Source: Gammaproteobacteria bacterium (GTDB lineage: Bacteria > Pseudomonadota > Gammaproteobacteria > Steroidobacterales > Woeseiaceae). Taken from it: 64,000 nt of DNA. The stretch spans positions 62,001-126,000 of the forward strand of contig JAOTZC010000002.1 in NCBI GenBank assembly GCA_029861535.1, read 5' to 3'. The translations under genes were made by a program, and so were the position numbers. Positions 34,021-43,078 of this stretch are shown in pieces; positions within the stretch are counted from its first letter, which is position 1; each line of letters starts with the position of its first letter. The notes under the pieces are model-generated. The model made no database searches and was not told the origin of the DNA. It was given only the letters and a program-made list of their open reading frames with translations.

Positions 34021-36051
34021 ATGACAAATCCGTTACTCGATACTTCCTCATTACCTCGCTTCGCCGACATTTCGCCGACCGATGTCATGCCGGCGCTGAC
34101 GGAGACTATTGCGCATCACCGGAAGCAGCTCGATGCGCTGTTGTCCGACAACCCAGAGCCAGACTTCGACACGCTGATCGCGCCGCTCGAGGACATGGAT
34201 CACGAGTTATCGCGAGTATGGTCGCCCGTCAGCCATCTACAAAACGTCCTCGGCTCCCGTGACTGGCGCGATGCCTACAACGAGGCCCTGCCGTTACTGA
34301 CCGAGTACGGCACTGAATTATCACAAAATGCCCGTCTACAAGCTGCCTATGCAGAGGTCGACAGCCGCCTGCCGAAGGATACAGGCCGCGCGCGCCGCAG
34401 CGTCGTCGAACATGCGTTGCGGGACTTCCGGCTGGCCGGCGTCGATCTCGAGGATGCCGATAAGGAGCGCTTTCGTGACGTTATGCGAGAACTTGCAGCT
34501 GCGCAGGCCAACTTCGGTCACAACGTGCAGGATGCATCCGACGCCTGGCTGTTGCACATTGACAATGAATCGGAGCTCGAGGGACTGCCGCCCAGCGCAA
34601 TAGCGCGCGCCGCTGCCGAGGCAAAACGGCGCAACACCGACGACACCACAATCGGCTGGGTGCTACTGCTAGACCACCCGACTTATGACGCAGTCATGAA
34701 GCACGCGGAGAATCGCGATCTACGCGAGATCTTCTACCATGCGTGGGTGACGCGGAGCTCAGACCAAAGCGCTGACCCGGACTGGGACAACAGTGACAAC
34801 ATCAAAAAAATTCTGGCGCTGCGTCACGAAGCCGCGCAACTGGTTGGCTTCGATACCTACGCGGATTACTCGCTGGCAACGAAGATGGCCGCGTCGACCC
34901 AGCAGGTCATTGCATTCCTAAGCGAACTCGCCGATCGCACACGTCCCTCCGCCGAAAAGGAACTTGCTGAGCTGCAAGCGTTTGCCAATATGGTTGTCGA
35001 GCCTTGGGATCTGCCATTCTGGCTCGAGAAATTAAAACAACAGAAATATTCAATCTCGAATGAAGTGCTACGCCAATATTTTCCCGCAGACAAAGCCATC
35101 AACGGCTTGTTCGACCTTGCCAGCAAGCTCTACGGTGTGTCGTTGGACAGTAAGGACGGCGTTGAACTCTGGCACGATCAGGTACGTTACTTCGAAATTC
35201 ACAATCCGGATGGCGAATTAATTGGCGGCTTTTATGCCGACATGTTTGCGCGCAGCGGCAAGCGTACCGGTGCCTGGATCGACGATTGTATCAACCGCAA
35301 GAATCTAAACGGTCGGGCGACGCTACCGGTTGGCTACCTCGTCTGCAATTTCTCGCCGCCCGAAGATGGTCGCGAGTCTTTGTTAACGCATGACGACATA
35401 GTGACCTTGTTCCATGAATTCGGACACATGCTGCATCATTTGTTGACGCGCATCGACTATCCGAGCATTGCCGGAATCAACGGCGTCCCGTGGGACGCGG
35501 TCGAACTGCCGAGCCAATTCATGGAAAATTTTGCGTGGAACTACGAGGTGCTGGAGCGTTGCTCACGACACGCCGAGTCCGGTAAACCGCTGCCAAGAGA
35601 ACTATTTGACCGCCTCGATGACAGCCGGCATCAGGGGGCGGCGCTTGCCATGTTGCGGCAGCTTGAGCTTGGTCTGTTCGACTTTCGACTGCACAGCGAG
35701 TACGACCCGGGAAATGTCACGGATCCGCTTTCGCTGCTGGCGGATGTGCGCGACGAAGTCTCGTTGATTACGCACCCGGCTTATAACCGCTTGCCGCATA
35801 ATTTTGCTCACATCTTCGCGGGCGGCTATGCCGCCGGCTACTACAGTTATAAATGGGCCGAAGTGCTCGCTGCGGATGCCTTTGGCGCGTTCGAGGAAGC
35901 CGGCATTCTCGACTCCGATACTGCGCAGCGCTTTCGTCAGGAGATCCTGGAAATCGGTGGCAGCCGGGATTTTATGGAGGCCTACATCGCATTCCGCGGC
36001 CGCAAGCCCGAAATCGATGCGCTGCTGAGACACAATGGCATCGCCGCCTGA
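34021..36051 (+). CDS. prlC: Oligopeptidase A (M3 metallopeptidase)
   Basis: A 676-residue cytoplasmic zinc peptidase that degrades oligopeptides, including cleaved signal peptides. The zinc motif HEFGHMLHHLL starts at His465 (H465, E466, H469), and the third ligand region follows (GVPWDAVELPSQFMENF). YNRLPHNFAHIFAGGYAAGYYSYKWAEVL is the substrate-binding end of the M3 family. The ATG at 34021 begins MTNPLLDTSSLPRFADI. The stop overlaps the xth start (TGATG), so the two are coupled. Confidence 0.96.
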   Translation: MTNPLLDTSSLPRFADISPTDVMPALTETIAHHRKQLDALLSDNPEPDFDTLIAPLEDMDHELSRVWSPVSHLQNVLGSRDWRDAYNEALPLLTEYGTELSQNARLQAAYAEVDSRLPKDTGRARRSVVEHALRDFRLAGVDLEDADKERFRDVMRELAAAQANFGHNVQDASDAWLLHIDNESELEGLPPSAIARAAAEAKRRNTDDTTIGWVLLLDHPTYDAVMKHAENRDLREIFYHAWVTRSSDQSADPDWDNSDNIKKILALRHEAAQLVGFDTYADYSLATKMAASTQQVIAFLSELADRTRPSAEKELAELQAFANMVVEPWDLPFWLEKLKQQKYSISNEVLRQYFPADKAINGLFDLASKLYGVSLDSKDGVELWHDQVRYFEIHNPDGELIGGFYADMFARSGKRTGAWIDDCINRKNLNGRATLPVGYLVCNFSPPEDGRESLLTHDDIVTLFHEFGHMLHHLLTRIDYPSIAGINGVPWDAVELPSQFMENFAWNYEVLERCSRHAESGKPLPRELFDRLDDSRHQGAALAMLRQLELGLFDFRLHSEYDPGNVTDPLSLLADVRDEVSLITHPAYNRLPHNFAHIFAGGYAAGYYSYKWAEVLAADAFGAFEEAGILDSDTAQRFRQEILEIGGSRDFMEAYIAFRGRKPEIDALLRHNGIAA

Positions 36052-36818
36052 TGAGAGTTGCGACCTGGAACGTCAACTCGCTAAAGGTCCGCCTGCCGCA
36101 CGTGCTGGAGTGGCTCGCCGCACACGATCCCGATGTCCTTGTGCTGCAGGAGATCAAGCAACTCACCGAGGCGTTTCCGACAGATGCGTTAGCGGAAGCT
36201 GGCTACCAGTCCATCGCCAGCGGGCAGAAGACCTACAACGGCGTTGCCGTCGTAGCCAAACAGGCACCCAAGGATCCAGTCACCGATTTTCCCGATTTCG
36301 ACGACCCGCAGCGGCGTATTCTGGCGACAACCGTCGATGACGTTCGAGTCATCAACCTATACGTTCCAAACGGTTCTGAGGTCGGCTCGGAAAAATACGC
36401 TTATAAGCTTGCCTGGCTTGGCGCACTGCACGGATTTCTTGAGAACGAACTGGCCGGCCACGACAAGCTCGTCGTGCTTGGCGATTTTAATATTGCTCCC
36501 GCCGATGAAGACGTTTATGACCCAGTAAAATGGGGTGACGCGATTCTATGCAGCCCGGACGAACGAGCGGCGCTGGCAAAGCTATTAGCTCTTGGGCTCA
36601 GCGACGTGTTTCGGCGTTTCGATCAGGCCGAAAAAACGTATAGCTGGTGGGATTATCGCAGGGCGGGCTTCCAACGAAACGCCGGCCTCCGGATCGACCT
36701 GATCCTGACCAGCAGCGCGATGACCAACGCGTGTAGGGCGAGCTATGTCGACAAGGAACCGCGAACCTGGGAGCGGCCGTCGGATCATGCACCGGTGGTC
36801 GCCGAATTCGACATTTGA
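36051..36818 (+). CDS. xth: Exodeoxyribonuclease III (AP endonuclease)
   Basis: A 255-residue Mg-dependent endonuclease/exonuclease/phosphatase-fold enzyme that cuts abasic sites and degrades 3' ends in base-excision repair. Active-site segments are ATWNVNSLKVRL, VLVLQEIKQ, INLYVPNGSEVGSEKYAYKL, VVLGDFNIAPADEDVYDP, RIDLILTS and the C-terminal SDHAPVVAEF with the catalytic Asp-His. It overlaps the prlC stop by one base (TGATG). With tag and dprA it adds to the DNA repair genes of this window. Confidence 0.95.
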   Translation: MRVATWNVNSLKVRLPHVLEWLAAHDPDVLVLQEIKQLTEAFPTDALAEAGYQSIASGQKTYNGVAVVAKQAPKDPVTDFPDFDDPQRRILATTVDDVRVINLYVPNGSEVGSEKYAYKLAWLGALHGFLENELAGHDKLVVLGDFNIAPADEDVYDPVKWGDAILCSPDERAALAKLLALGLSDVFRRFDQAEKTYSWWDYRRAGFQRNAGLRIDLILTSSAMTNACRASYVDKEPRTWERPSDHAPVVAEFDI

Positions 36819-36843
36819 CAAGTTTTTCGACAGTAAACATAAA
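36815..36843 (+). promoter_or_regulatory. Candidate sigma-70 promoter for the HD-domain gene
   Basis: A perfect TTGACA at 36815-36820 and CATAAA at 36838-36843 (four of six consensus bases) are separated by exactly 17 bp. The -35 box overlaps the xth stop codon. Transcription would start about 45 bp before the ATG at 36895. Confidence 0.5.
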
Positions 36844-36894
36844 CGCCTAAAAAGCTAGCGCCCTTTTGTTGTTCAGCCGGTATGATTAGTCTCC

Positions 36895-37953
36895 ATGCCT
36901 TCGCATGCAATGCAGCTTTCCCAAGACCGTCGTAACGATTTTGACGTCACCAACACGGTCCAAGTCTCGAGCCCCGCGGCTGTGCGCAATGCGGTTCATG
37001 AGCTTTTCAGCGAAACTTTTCCAGGCACCTCTTTCGACAAGCTCTGGCTAGCGTTCTATGACTTCGAACGGCTGTTCACTGGCCGCTTTCCCGGTTATCT
37101 CGGCTGCGACACAACCTACCATGACATGCAGCACACACTGGATATGACGCTTGCACTGGCGCGCCTGGTCGCCGGCTACGAACGCAGCGTCGAGCAGGCC
37201 GACCGGCTTGGCCCGCGACGCGCATTGATGGCAGTCATCACGTCCTTATTTCATGACTCCGGATACATTCGCCACCAGGACCGCGATCAGGATTTCCAGA
37301 ACGGCGCCGAGTTCACGCTATATCACGTGTCCCGCAGTGCCGATTTCCTGCGCCGCTACTTGCCTGATCTGGGCATGGCGAAAGACGTCGGCGTCGCCAG
37401 CATGATCGTGCATTTCACCGGATACGAGCTCGATCTCGACAACATTGAGCTGGACGACCCACGTGACATCATCTGCGGTCATTTGATCGGCACGGCCGAT
37501 CTGATTGCACAGATGGCGGATCGCTGCTATCTCGAAAAGTGCCGGGACCGCCTATACAAGGAGTTTGTCGTTGGCGGCATCGCCGTAGAAAACGCCAAAC
37601 CCGGTGAGTACATGGTGCGTTACAGCTCCGGCCAGGATCTGCTAGAAAAGACGCCGACTTTCTACCAGGAGGTAACACGCGATCGGCTGAACAAGAAATT
37701 CAATCGCGTGTACCGATACGTCGAAGTCCTGTACGAAGGCCGCAACCCCTATATCGAAGCGATCACGAATAACATTACGCATCTCGTCAAGATTATCTCA
37801 ACCGGAAACTGGTCGCTGCTGCGGCGTCAGCCACCGTATTTCCTCGGCATCGTCAGCGCCGTGAAGGATATGGAGGTGCTCGTCTCCGAGCACCTTGCGT
37901 CGTTTACCGGTCGCGCCGTCGATGCCAAGAACGGTTTGTTAATGCCTGTTTAA
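36895..37953 (+). CDS. HD-domain phosphohydrolase, PDEase-like
   Basis: A 352-residue cytoplasmic protein whose centre resembles the catalytic helices of class I cyclic-nucleotide phosphodiesterases. The motif YHDMQHTLDMT comes first, then ITSLFHDSGYIRH with the His-Asp metal pair, and CGHLIGTADLIAQMADRCYLEK further on with another His and Asp suited to metal binding. No sensory or receiver domain is present. The substrate cannot be told; a cyclic nucleotide or other phosphoester is plausible. It ends 4 bp inside the convergent glutathione S-transferase gene. Confidence 0.75.
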   Translation: MPSHAMQLSQDRRNDFDVTNTVQVSSPAAVRNAVHELFSETFPGTSFDKLWLAFYDFERLFTGRFPGYLGCDTTYHDMQHTLDMTLALARLVAGYERSVEQADRLGPRRALMAVITSLFHDSGYIRHQDRDQDFQNGAEFTLYHVSRSADFLRRYLPDLGMAKDVGVASMIVHFTGYELDLDNIELDDPRDIICGHLIGTADLIAQMADRCYLEKCRDRLYKEFVVGGIAVENAKPGEYMVRYSSGQDLLEKTPTFYQEVTRDRLNKKFNRVYRYVEVLYEGRNPYIEAITNNITHLVKIISTGNWSLLRRQPPYFLGIVSAVKDMEVLVSEHLASFTGRAVDAKNGLLMPV

Positions 37954-38558
37954 TCCGTCATCGCCACGAACCCATCCGTATCGCGCACCCGATCCAGCCA
38001 TTTATTGATTTCAGGATATGCAGACAGGTCAAAGCCGCCCTCATGCGCGACTTGCGTATACGCGAATAGCGCAATGTCAGCGATGCTGTAGGCGTCGTTG
38101 GCAAAGAATTCGTGTTTCGACAGGTGCTCTTCCATGATGTTGAGTGCGCTGTAGCCGCCGGCTTTCTTGCCGTCGAGTTCGGCCTGTCGTTCTGGCGGAC
38201 TCCCTAAATACTGGATAATGAATCGTGACGTCGCGATGTAAGGTTCGTGGCTGTACTGCTCGAAGCACATCCACGCGAGTACCGTTGCGCGCTCGAAGCG
38301 ATCAACCCCGACCAATGGCGAGCCATCGGCGAGGTACCACAGTATTGCGTTGGATTCAGGCAGACAGCGGCCGTCATCGAGGACCAGCAATGGCACTTTG
38401 CCGTTCGGATTCAACGCGAGAAATTCCGGCGTATGCGTCTTGCCGGCCAAAATGTCCATTTCATGCCACTCATGCTCAATGTCGAGTTGTGCTGCTGCGA
38501 GTTTGAGTTTGTAACAATTACCCGAAATCGAATCGCCATAGATCTTTATCCTAGTCAT
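37950..38558 (-). CDS. Glutathione S-transferase
   Basis: A 202-residue two-domain protein. The thioredoxin-like N-terminal half begins RIKIYGDSISGNCYKLKLAA and has the glutathione-contact segments NPNGKVPLLVLDDG and LPESNAILWYLADG. The all-helical C-terminal half has DAYSIADIALFAYTQVAHEGGFDL. A Ser or Asn in the DSISGN loop probably activates glutathione. The electrophilic substrate is unknown. It overlaps the upstream membrane protein gene by 8 bp, which suggests a two-gene operon, and converges with the HD-domain gene. Confidence 0.93.
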   Translation of the reverse strand: MTRIKIYGDSISGNCYKLKLAAAQLDIEHEWHEMDILAGKTHTPEFLALNPNGKVPLLVLDDGRCLPESNAILWYLADGSPLVGVDRFERATVLAWMCFEQYSHEPYIATSRFIIQYLGSPPERQAELDGKKAGGYSALNIMEEHLSKHEFFANDAYSIADIALFAYTQVAHEGGFDLSAYPEINKWLDRVRDTDGFVAMTD

Positions 38559-39111
38559 CGCGAAAGCGCTCCTGCCAAATGCGCACTGCCTGATACTCGC
38601 GGCGCGTCAATCGGCGATTGGCGAAATAAGCGGCAATACCGGCGCTGCAAAAAGCGAACACGAAATCGGCTGCCGTCATAACCTCGTCGAAGAACACCGG
38701 CCATGTATACGTCGTCACGTTGCGCAGTATCGTGAACGTTCCGGTCTCGAATTCGCCGGCAGTATACGCCGCTGCCACGACGATATTGCCGAAGATCGAG
38801 CCCACAAACGCAAATGCCGCTGCGAGCACCGGGAAGCGCCAATCGACACCCTGACCGCCACGCCGAACCGCATAACCAAGCAGATAACCGAGCAATAAAG
38901 TCAGCCACGGAAAAACGCGTCCGAGCGCGACCGACAGCATCGCCCATATCGCGGCGAACAAGATTACGACAATGAGTGCGGCGATGAGCGCGTGTCGCGT
39001 TGACTGTGCGTCGACGAGGCGTGCGCCATCGGCCACATCCGGCTGTATATGACCGCCAGGCGCATGTTTTTTTCTCAGCCGTAATACCTGATTATTCGGG
39101 TCTATTGTCAT
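38551..39111 (-). CDS. Integral membrane protein of unknown function
   Basis: A 186-residue protein with a polar cytoplasmic N-terminus of about 38 residues, four hydrophobic segments (about 40-62, 66-83, 93-115 and 145-165) and a basic C-terminal tail (NRRLTRREYQAVRIWQERF). The second loop has GYAVRRGGQGVDWRFP, a pattern seen in uncharacterised membrane proteins with four helices. No domain was recognised. The gene overlaps the glutathione S-transferase gene by 8 bp. Confidence 0.7.
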   Translation of the reverse strand: MTIDPNNQVLRLRKKHAPGGHIQPDVADGARLVDAQSTRHALIAALIVVILFAAIWAMLSVALGRVFPWLTLLLGYLLGYAVRRGGQGVDWRFPVLAAAFAFVGSIFGNIVVAAAYTAGEFETGTFTILRNVTTYTWPVFFDEVMTAADFVFAFCSAGIAAYFANRRLTRREYQAVRIWQERFRDD

Positions 39112-39140
39112 TACCTGGCAACCTTATCAGAGCGCGGTGA

Positions 39141-39653
39141 CTAGCTCGAAAGGTCCTTTTCGTACCAGGCGACGTCCCAGAATTTATCGAACTTATAGCC
39201 CACCTCTCGGTATGTGCCGATGTGCTCGAATCCAAGCTTCTTGTGAAGCGCGACCGATGACTCATTCGGCAGTGCGATGCCGCCGTAGGCCCGGTGTAGT
39301 CTTGGGTCACGAACTAACTGTGTCATCAGCTCTGTGTACAGGCGAGATCCGATGCCCTTGCCGGTCGATGACGGATGCAGATAGACAGTGGTTTGCACCG
39401 ACGTATCATAGGCCGGTCTGGGTATTAAGCTAGAGCTCGAAGCATAACCCACCGCCTGGCCGTCCTGATCCGCAACGAACAGTCGGTGGGTACCGTCCGA
39501 CGTGAATCCCTCGAACCACGCACGTCTCTGATCCACGTCGAAAGATCGCGTATCGAACGTGACTGCCGTGTGTTCGACATAGTGATTGTAGATTTGCACG
39601 AGCGCCGGTAAATCCGTCTTCAGCGCCAATCGAATGCTCGCTTCACCGGCCAT
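39141..39653 (-). CDS. GNAT-family N-acetyltransferase, phosphinothricin-acetyltransferase-like
   Basis: A 170-residue acetyltransferase. The acetyl-CoA pyrophosphate loop is seen in VYLHPSSTGKGIGSRLYTEL (variant of Q/RxxGxG/A) and the C-terminal half has ALPNESSVALHKKLGFEHIGTYREVGYKFDKFWDVAWYEK. This arrangement is typical of the PAT/bar/YncA group, which acetylates methionine derivatives or phosphinothricin-like compounds. The natural substrate is not known. It sits 29 bp downstream of the 693-residue repeat protein on the same strand. Confidence 0.9.
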   Translation of the reverse strand: MAGEASIRLALKTDLPALVQIYNHYVEHTAVTFDTRSFDVDQRRAWFEGFTSDGTHRLFVADQDGQAVGYASSSSLIPRPAYDTSVQTTVYLHPSSTGKGIGSRLYTELMTQLVRDPRLHRAYGGIALPNESSVALHKKLGFEHIGTYREVGYKFDKFWDVAWYEKDLSS

Positions 39654-39682
39654 ACTTAGTGATGAATACCCAGCCGCACGAT

Positions 39683-41764
39683 TCAGAACCTGGCGCCCTG
39701 GTTTCTCAACATCGTCTCAACCTGCTGCCGCTGGTAGCTCGAGATGTCCGGATCATCGAGCAATTCTCTGGCCTGCGCCGGATTCGATCGCATTAGGTTG
39801 TATACGCGCCGAAGCTTGGCCTGGCCGCGCTTGTCTCGGTCCTGAATGCTATCAATCAACGCCTGCTGCTCACGATCGGGCTGCGTCCAGTTTCCTGCCA
39901 AATGCATGATCGCATCGTCACGCGACGCACCGGCTGGCATATTCGCCACCCAGCGATTCGCCGCCGCCGGGTCGACGTTGTACCACTGCGCGGCAATTTG
40001 CGCCGTCGCAACACCTCGATAATGCTCGTCTGTTATCGATGACAACATCGCCGCGGCTGCGCGCGGATCCGTCTGTGCATTTTGACTAATGATCGCCGCA
40101 TACGCCGCGTCACGCGCCTTGCGATCGGTCAGCTGGTCAGCCATTTGCCGCGCGAGCATCGTATCATTACGAGCGATCGCCGAGATCACCGTTGACTGCA
40201 ACTGATCAAAGCCCTCCTCACCGTCGAATTGTCGGATGAAGTTTTGTGCCTCTGCCAGCGATCGCGAATTTGCCAGCCGGTCGGCGATCTGCAATCGCCA
40301 ATTCTGCTGCTGCTGTTTGTTGAGCCTCGGCAATACGCGAATTGCAGCATCGACGTCGGTTCGCAGCAACCCCCACGCTGAATCATTTAGTAATCTGGCC
40401 ACCGTCTGCTCATCCTTACTTAGAATCCATTCGAGCGCCGCATCTGGGTCCGTTCGTATCCAGTTCGAGGCGACGTGAGATTCTGTCTGGTCACGCAGTT
40501 GACGATTGTCGATGAGATCAAGAAACCCGATTGCCTCTACAGGGTTTTCTTGTACAAGCTGCGACAGGATACTCGAGACGAGCTGTTGCCGCGTTTGACT
40601 ATTCTTTGATCGTAGTGCTTCTGCTATCGCATACTGCGGGTCCGTTTTCGCAATCTCTGCCAACGCGTTCATTTCGAGATAGTGATGCTCACCGCTATGA
40701 TTCGCCCGTGCCCATTCCAGCGCTTCAGCCGGATTTCTACGTGCAAGCTCTACCACGACGACCGAGCCAATGCTCTGTTTTTCTTGCTGCGATCGCGCAT
40801 GCGAGAAGTATTGCAAAGCCGCATCCAGATCTTTCTTGGCGAGTGCTCTCATCGCACTATAAAATTCGCCCCTGTCGTTACGCAGGCCTCCCGTGGCGAG
40901 AATTCTTTCGATTGCGGCTTTCGGGTCTTCCTGCGCAGCGTAGTTGGCCACCGTCCTGCGGTAACGTTTTCGAAAATCCGCGTTTTCGAATAAGTCCGCG
41001 TGACGAAGCGCGTCAGTCGCATCGCGAAGCGACAAATAATAGGCGAGCCAATTCACAAATTCCTGTTGCTCTTGGCCCGACGGCATGTCGTTGATGTATG
41101 CGATCGCTTCTGCGGGCGAGCGATCGGCCATCCGGTAGAGAAACCGGCTGCGCGTCGCGCGATCGGGCCCGATACCGAGTTCTGCCTCGATGCGATCCGT
41201 CGTTTCGTTATCCATGAATCCGAACGCCGCATACAGGCTTTGCGCGGCCGTGTTCTGATGCGCCCGCGACGTCTGCGTCTTGGCCGCAAACAGCGCGTCG
41301 TCCAGGTTCTTGCGGCCCCAAGAGCGCCAAACCGTAAATTCAAGCGCCCGGTTGCCCCTGAAATATTCCGTCCGCGACATTGCCAGCGCGGACTGCGGAT
41401 CCTCTTCCGCTAAGCGGAAGAACAGCACCGTCAGCGCGCCGTTACGACCAACTTCATCGGCGATTCGGTTAGCCTCGAAGATTAGATTTTGCACCTGCGC
41501 CGCGTTCGAGCGACCGGCGAGTGCATGCAATGCTTCCGAGCGCGAAAAGTCCGTCGGTAGCGCGTAAATTTCTTCGATCGTTGTCAGGTCCGCATAGCGC
41601 TTTTCGCGGTGCTGCTCGGCGACCGTCTCGGACATTTTGGGTACATCGACAATATCGCGTACGACATTTTCCGCGGGGCTTTTGGGCCCCGCAACAAACG
41701 CGACATAGCTAATGGCTATTCCGACTAACAGCCCACCAAGCACTGCGGTAATGATCTTGACCAT
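39683..41764 (-). CDS. Large exported or membrane-anchored helical-repeat protein, unknown function
   Basis: The 693-residue product has an N-terminal membrane anchor or uncleaved signal (residues 3-27), then about 640 residues of paired helices. A recurrent pattern of roughly 30 residues recurs, seen as ...EDPQSALAMSR..., ...RNPAEALEWARAN..., ...RTDPDAALEWILSKD..., ...QTDPRAAAAMLSSI... and ...VDPAAANRWVANMP...: a polar residue plus DP, then two or three alanines and a tryptophan or hydrophobic position. It looks like a TPR- or HEAT-like solenoid, suited to protein binding in the periplasm. No catalytic motif was found. Confidence 0.7.
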   Translation of the reverse strand: MVKIITAVLGGLLVGIAISYVAFVAGPKSPAENVVRDIVDVPKMSETVAEQHREKRYADLTTIEEIYALPTDFSRSEALHALAGRSNAAQVQNLIFEANRIADEVGRNGALTVLFFRLAEEDPQSALAMSRTEYFRGNRALEFTVWRSWGRKNLDDALFAAKTQTSRAHQNTAAQSLYAAFGFMDNETTDRIEAELGIGPDRATRSRFLYRMADRSPAEAIAYINDMPSGQEQQEFVNWLAYYLSLRDATDALRHADLFENADFRKRYRRTVANYAAQEDPKAAIERILATGGLRNDRGEFYSAMRALAKKDLDAALQYFSHARSQQEKQSIGSVVVVELARRNPAEALEWARANHSGEHHYLEMNALAEIAKTDPQYAIAEALRSKNSQTRQQLVSSILSQLVQENPVEAIGFLDLIDNRQLRDQTESHVASNWIRTDPDAALEWILSKDEQTVARLLNDSAWGLLRTDVDAAIRVLPRLNKQQQQNWRLQIADRLANSRSLAEAQNFIRQFDGEEGFDQLQSTVISAIARNDTMLARQMADQLTDRKARDAAYAAIISQNAQTDPRAAAAMLSSITDEHYRGVATAQIAAQWYNVDPAAANRWVANMPAGASRDDAIMHLAGNWTQPDREQQALIDSIQDRDKRGQAKLRRVYNLMRSNPAQARELLDDPDISSYQRQQVETMLRNQGARF

Positions 41765-41848
41765 GTTCCGGCCCTCTCGGATTCATCACCCGCCTGCCAA
41801 CCAGTGTACCTAGATCGACGCAAGGCGGCGATATCGACAGAACATATG

Positions 41849-43066
41849 TCAGCCGTTTTTTGTGGCTACCGCGGCTGTAAATACGACATCCGTCGAGCTA
41901 TTGAGCGCCGTTTCGGCCGAATCCTGCAGAACACTTATGACAAAACCAACAGCGACGACTTGCATCGCGACGTCGTTGGAAATGCCAAACAACGCGCAAC
42001 TCAGCGGAATCAACAACAATGAGCCTCCGGCTACGCCGGATGCGCCGCAAGCCGATAACGCGGCGACAACACTGAGCAAAAGCGCTGTTGCCATGTCGAC
42101 GTCGATGCCCAATGTATGAGTGGCAGCAAGCGTCAATATTGTAATCGTGATCGCCGCACCGCCCATGTTGATAGTAGCGCCGAGTGGGATCGAAACGGCA
42201 TAGGTGTCCTTCTCAAGGTCCAGGCGTTCGCACAACGCCAGGTTAACCGGAATGTTTGCCGCCGAGCTTCGTGTGAAAAATGCCGTGACGCCACTCTCAC
42301 GCAACGCTGTCAGCACCAGTGGATACGGGTTGCGCCGCGTCTTAACCCAGACGATCAATGGATTGATCAGCAGCGCCATGATCAGCATCGAACCGAGCAG
42401 TACGCTTAACAACTGCGCGTAGCCGCCAAGTGCTGACAGTCCGGATTCTGCAAGGTTGCCGGCGACCAGTCCGAAAATGCCGATCGGCGCAAGACGAATC
42501 ACGATACGAACAATGTGCGTGACCGCATCTGCCGTGTCCTGAAGCATCTGGCGTGTACTGTCCGCCGCATGATGCAGAAATATGCCCAGCAAAACGCCCC
42601 AGACGAGGATACCAATGAAGTTGCCGGTCAAGATCGCGTTTACCGGGTTATCGACAAGCCTTGAAAGCAAGCCGCCCAGAACCTCGGCGATGCCCCGTGG
42701 AGCGCTCGCAGTTACTTCCGGCAGTGTCAACGCGAGTGTTGTCGGGAACAGCGTACTCATCGTAACTGCGAGCAAAGCCGCCGCGATGGTGCCGATCAAG
42801 TACAGCACGACAATAGGCCGCATTTGCGCCGTGTGGCTTGCTTTTCGATTTGCCAACGCTGACGCAACGAGCACCAACACCAGCACCGGAGCAACTGCTT
42901 TCAACGCCTGCACAAACAGGTTGCCAAGTAACATCGCATTTTTTGCCGCACTCGGCGATATTTGCGACAGCGCGACACCGGCTACGATGCCGACGACGAT
43001 TTGCAATACCAGGCTGCCGCTCGAAATTCTATTGATCAGTGTTCTTGTTTTTGTTGCGTTTTGCAT
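41849..43066 (-). CDS. sstT: Serine/threonine:sodium symporter SstT
   Basis: A 405-residue inner-membrane transporter of the dicarboxylate/amino acid:cation symporter family (DAACS), which takes up L-serine and L-threonine with Na+. The conserved serine-rich hairpin is [20 protein letters not shown], followed by [23 protein letters not shown] and the second hairpin [18 protein letters not shown]. The N-terminus ([21 protein letters not shown]) is characteristic of SstT. It is 12 bp from the PqqB-like gene upstream, in the HAD-MBL-sstT run. Confidence 0.93.
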   Translation of the reverse strand: MQNATKTRTLINRISSGSLVLQIVVGIVAGVALSQISPSAAKNAMLLGNLFVQALKAVAPVLVLVLVASALANRKASHTAQMRPIVVLYLIGTIAAALLAVTMSTLFPTTLALTLPEVTASAPRGIAEVLGGLLSRLVDNPVNAILTGNFIGILVWGVLLGIFLHHAADSTRQMLQDTADAVTHIVRIVIRLAPIGIFGLVAGNLAESGLSALGGYAQLLSVLLGSMLIMALLINPLIVWVKTRRNPYPLVLTALRESGVTAFFTRSSAANIPVNLALCERLDLEKDTYAVSIPLGATINMGGAAITITILTLAATHTLGIDVDMATALLLSVVAALSACGASGVAGGSLLLIPLSCALFGISNDVAMQVVAVGFVISVLQDSAETALNSSTDVVFTAAVATKNG

Positions 43067-43078
43067 TCGTTTTCGCCT

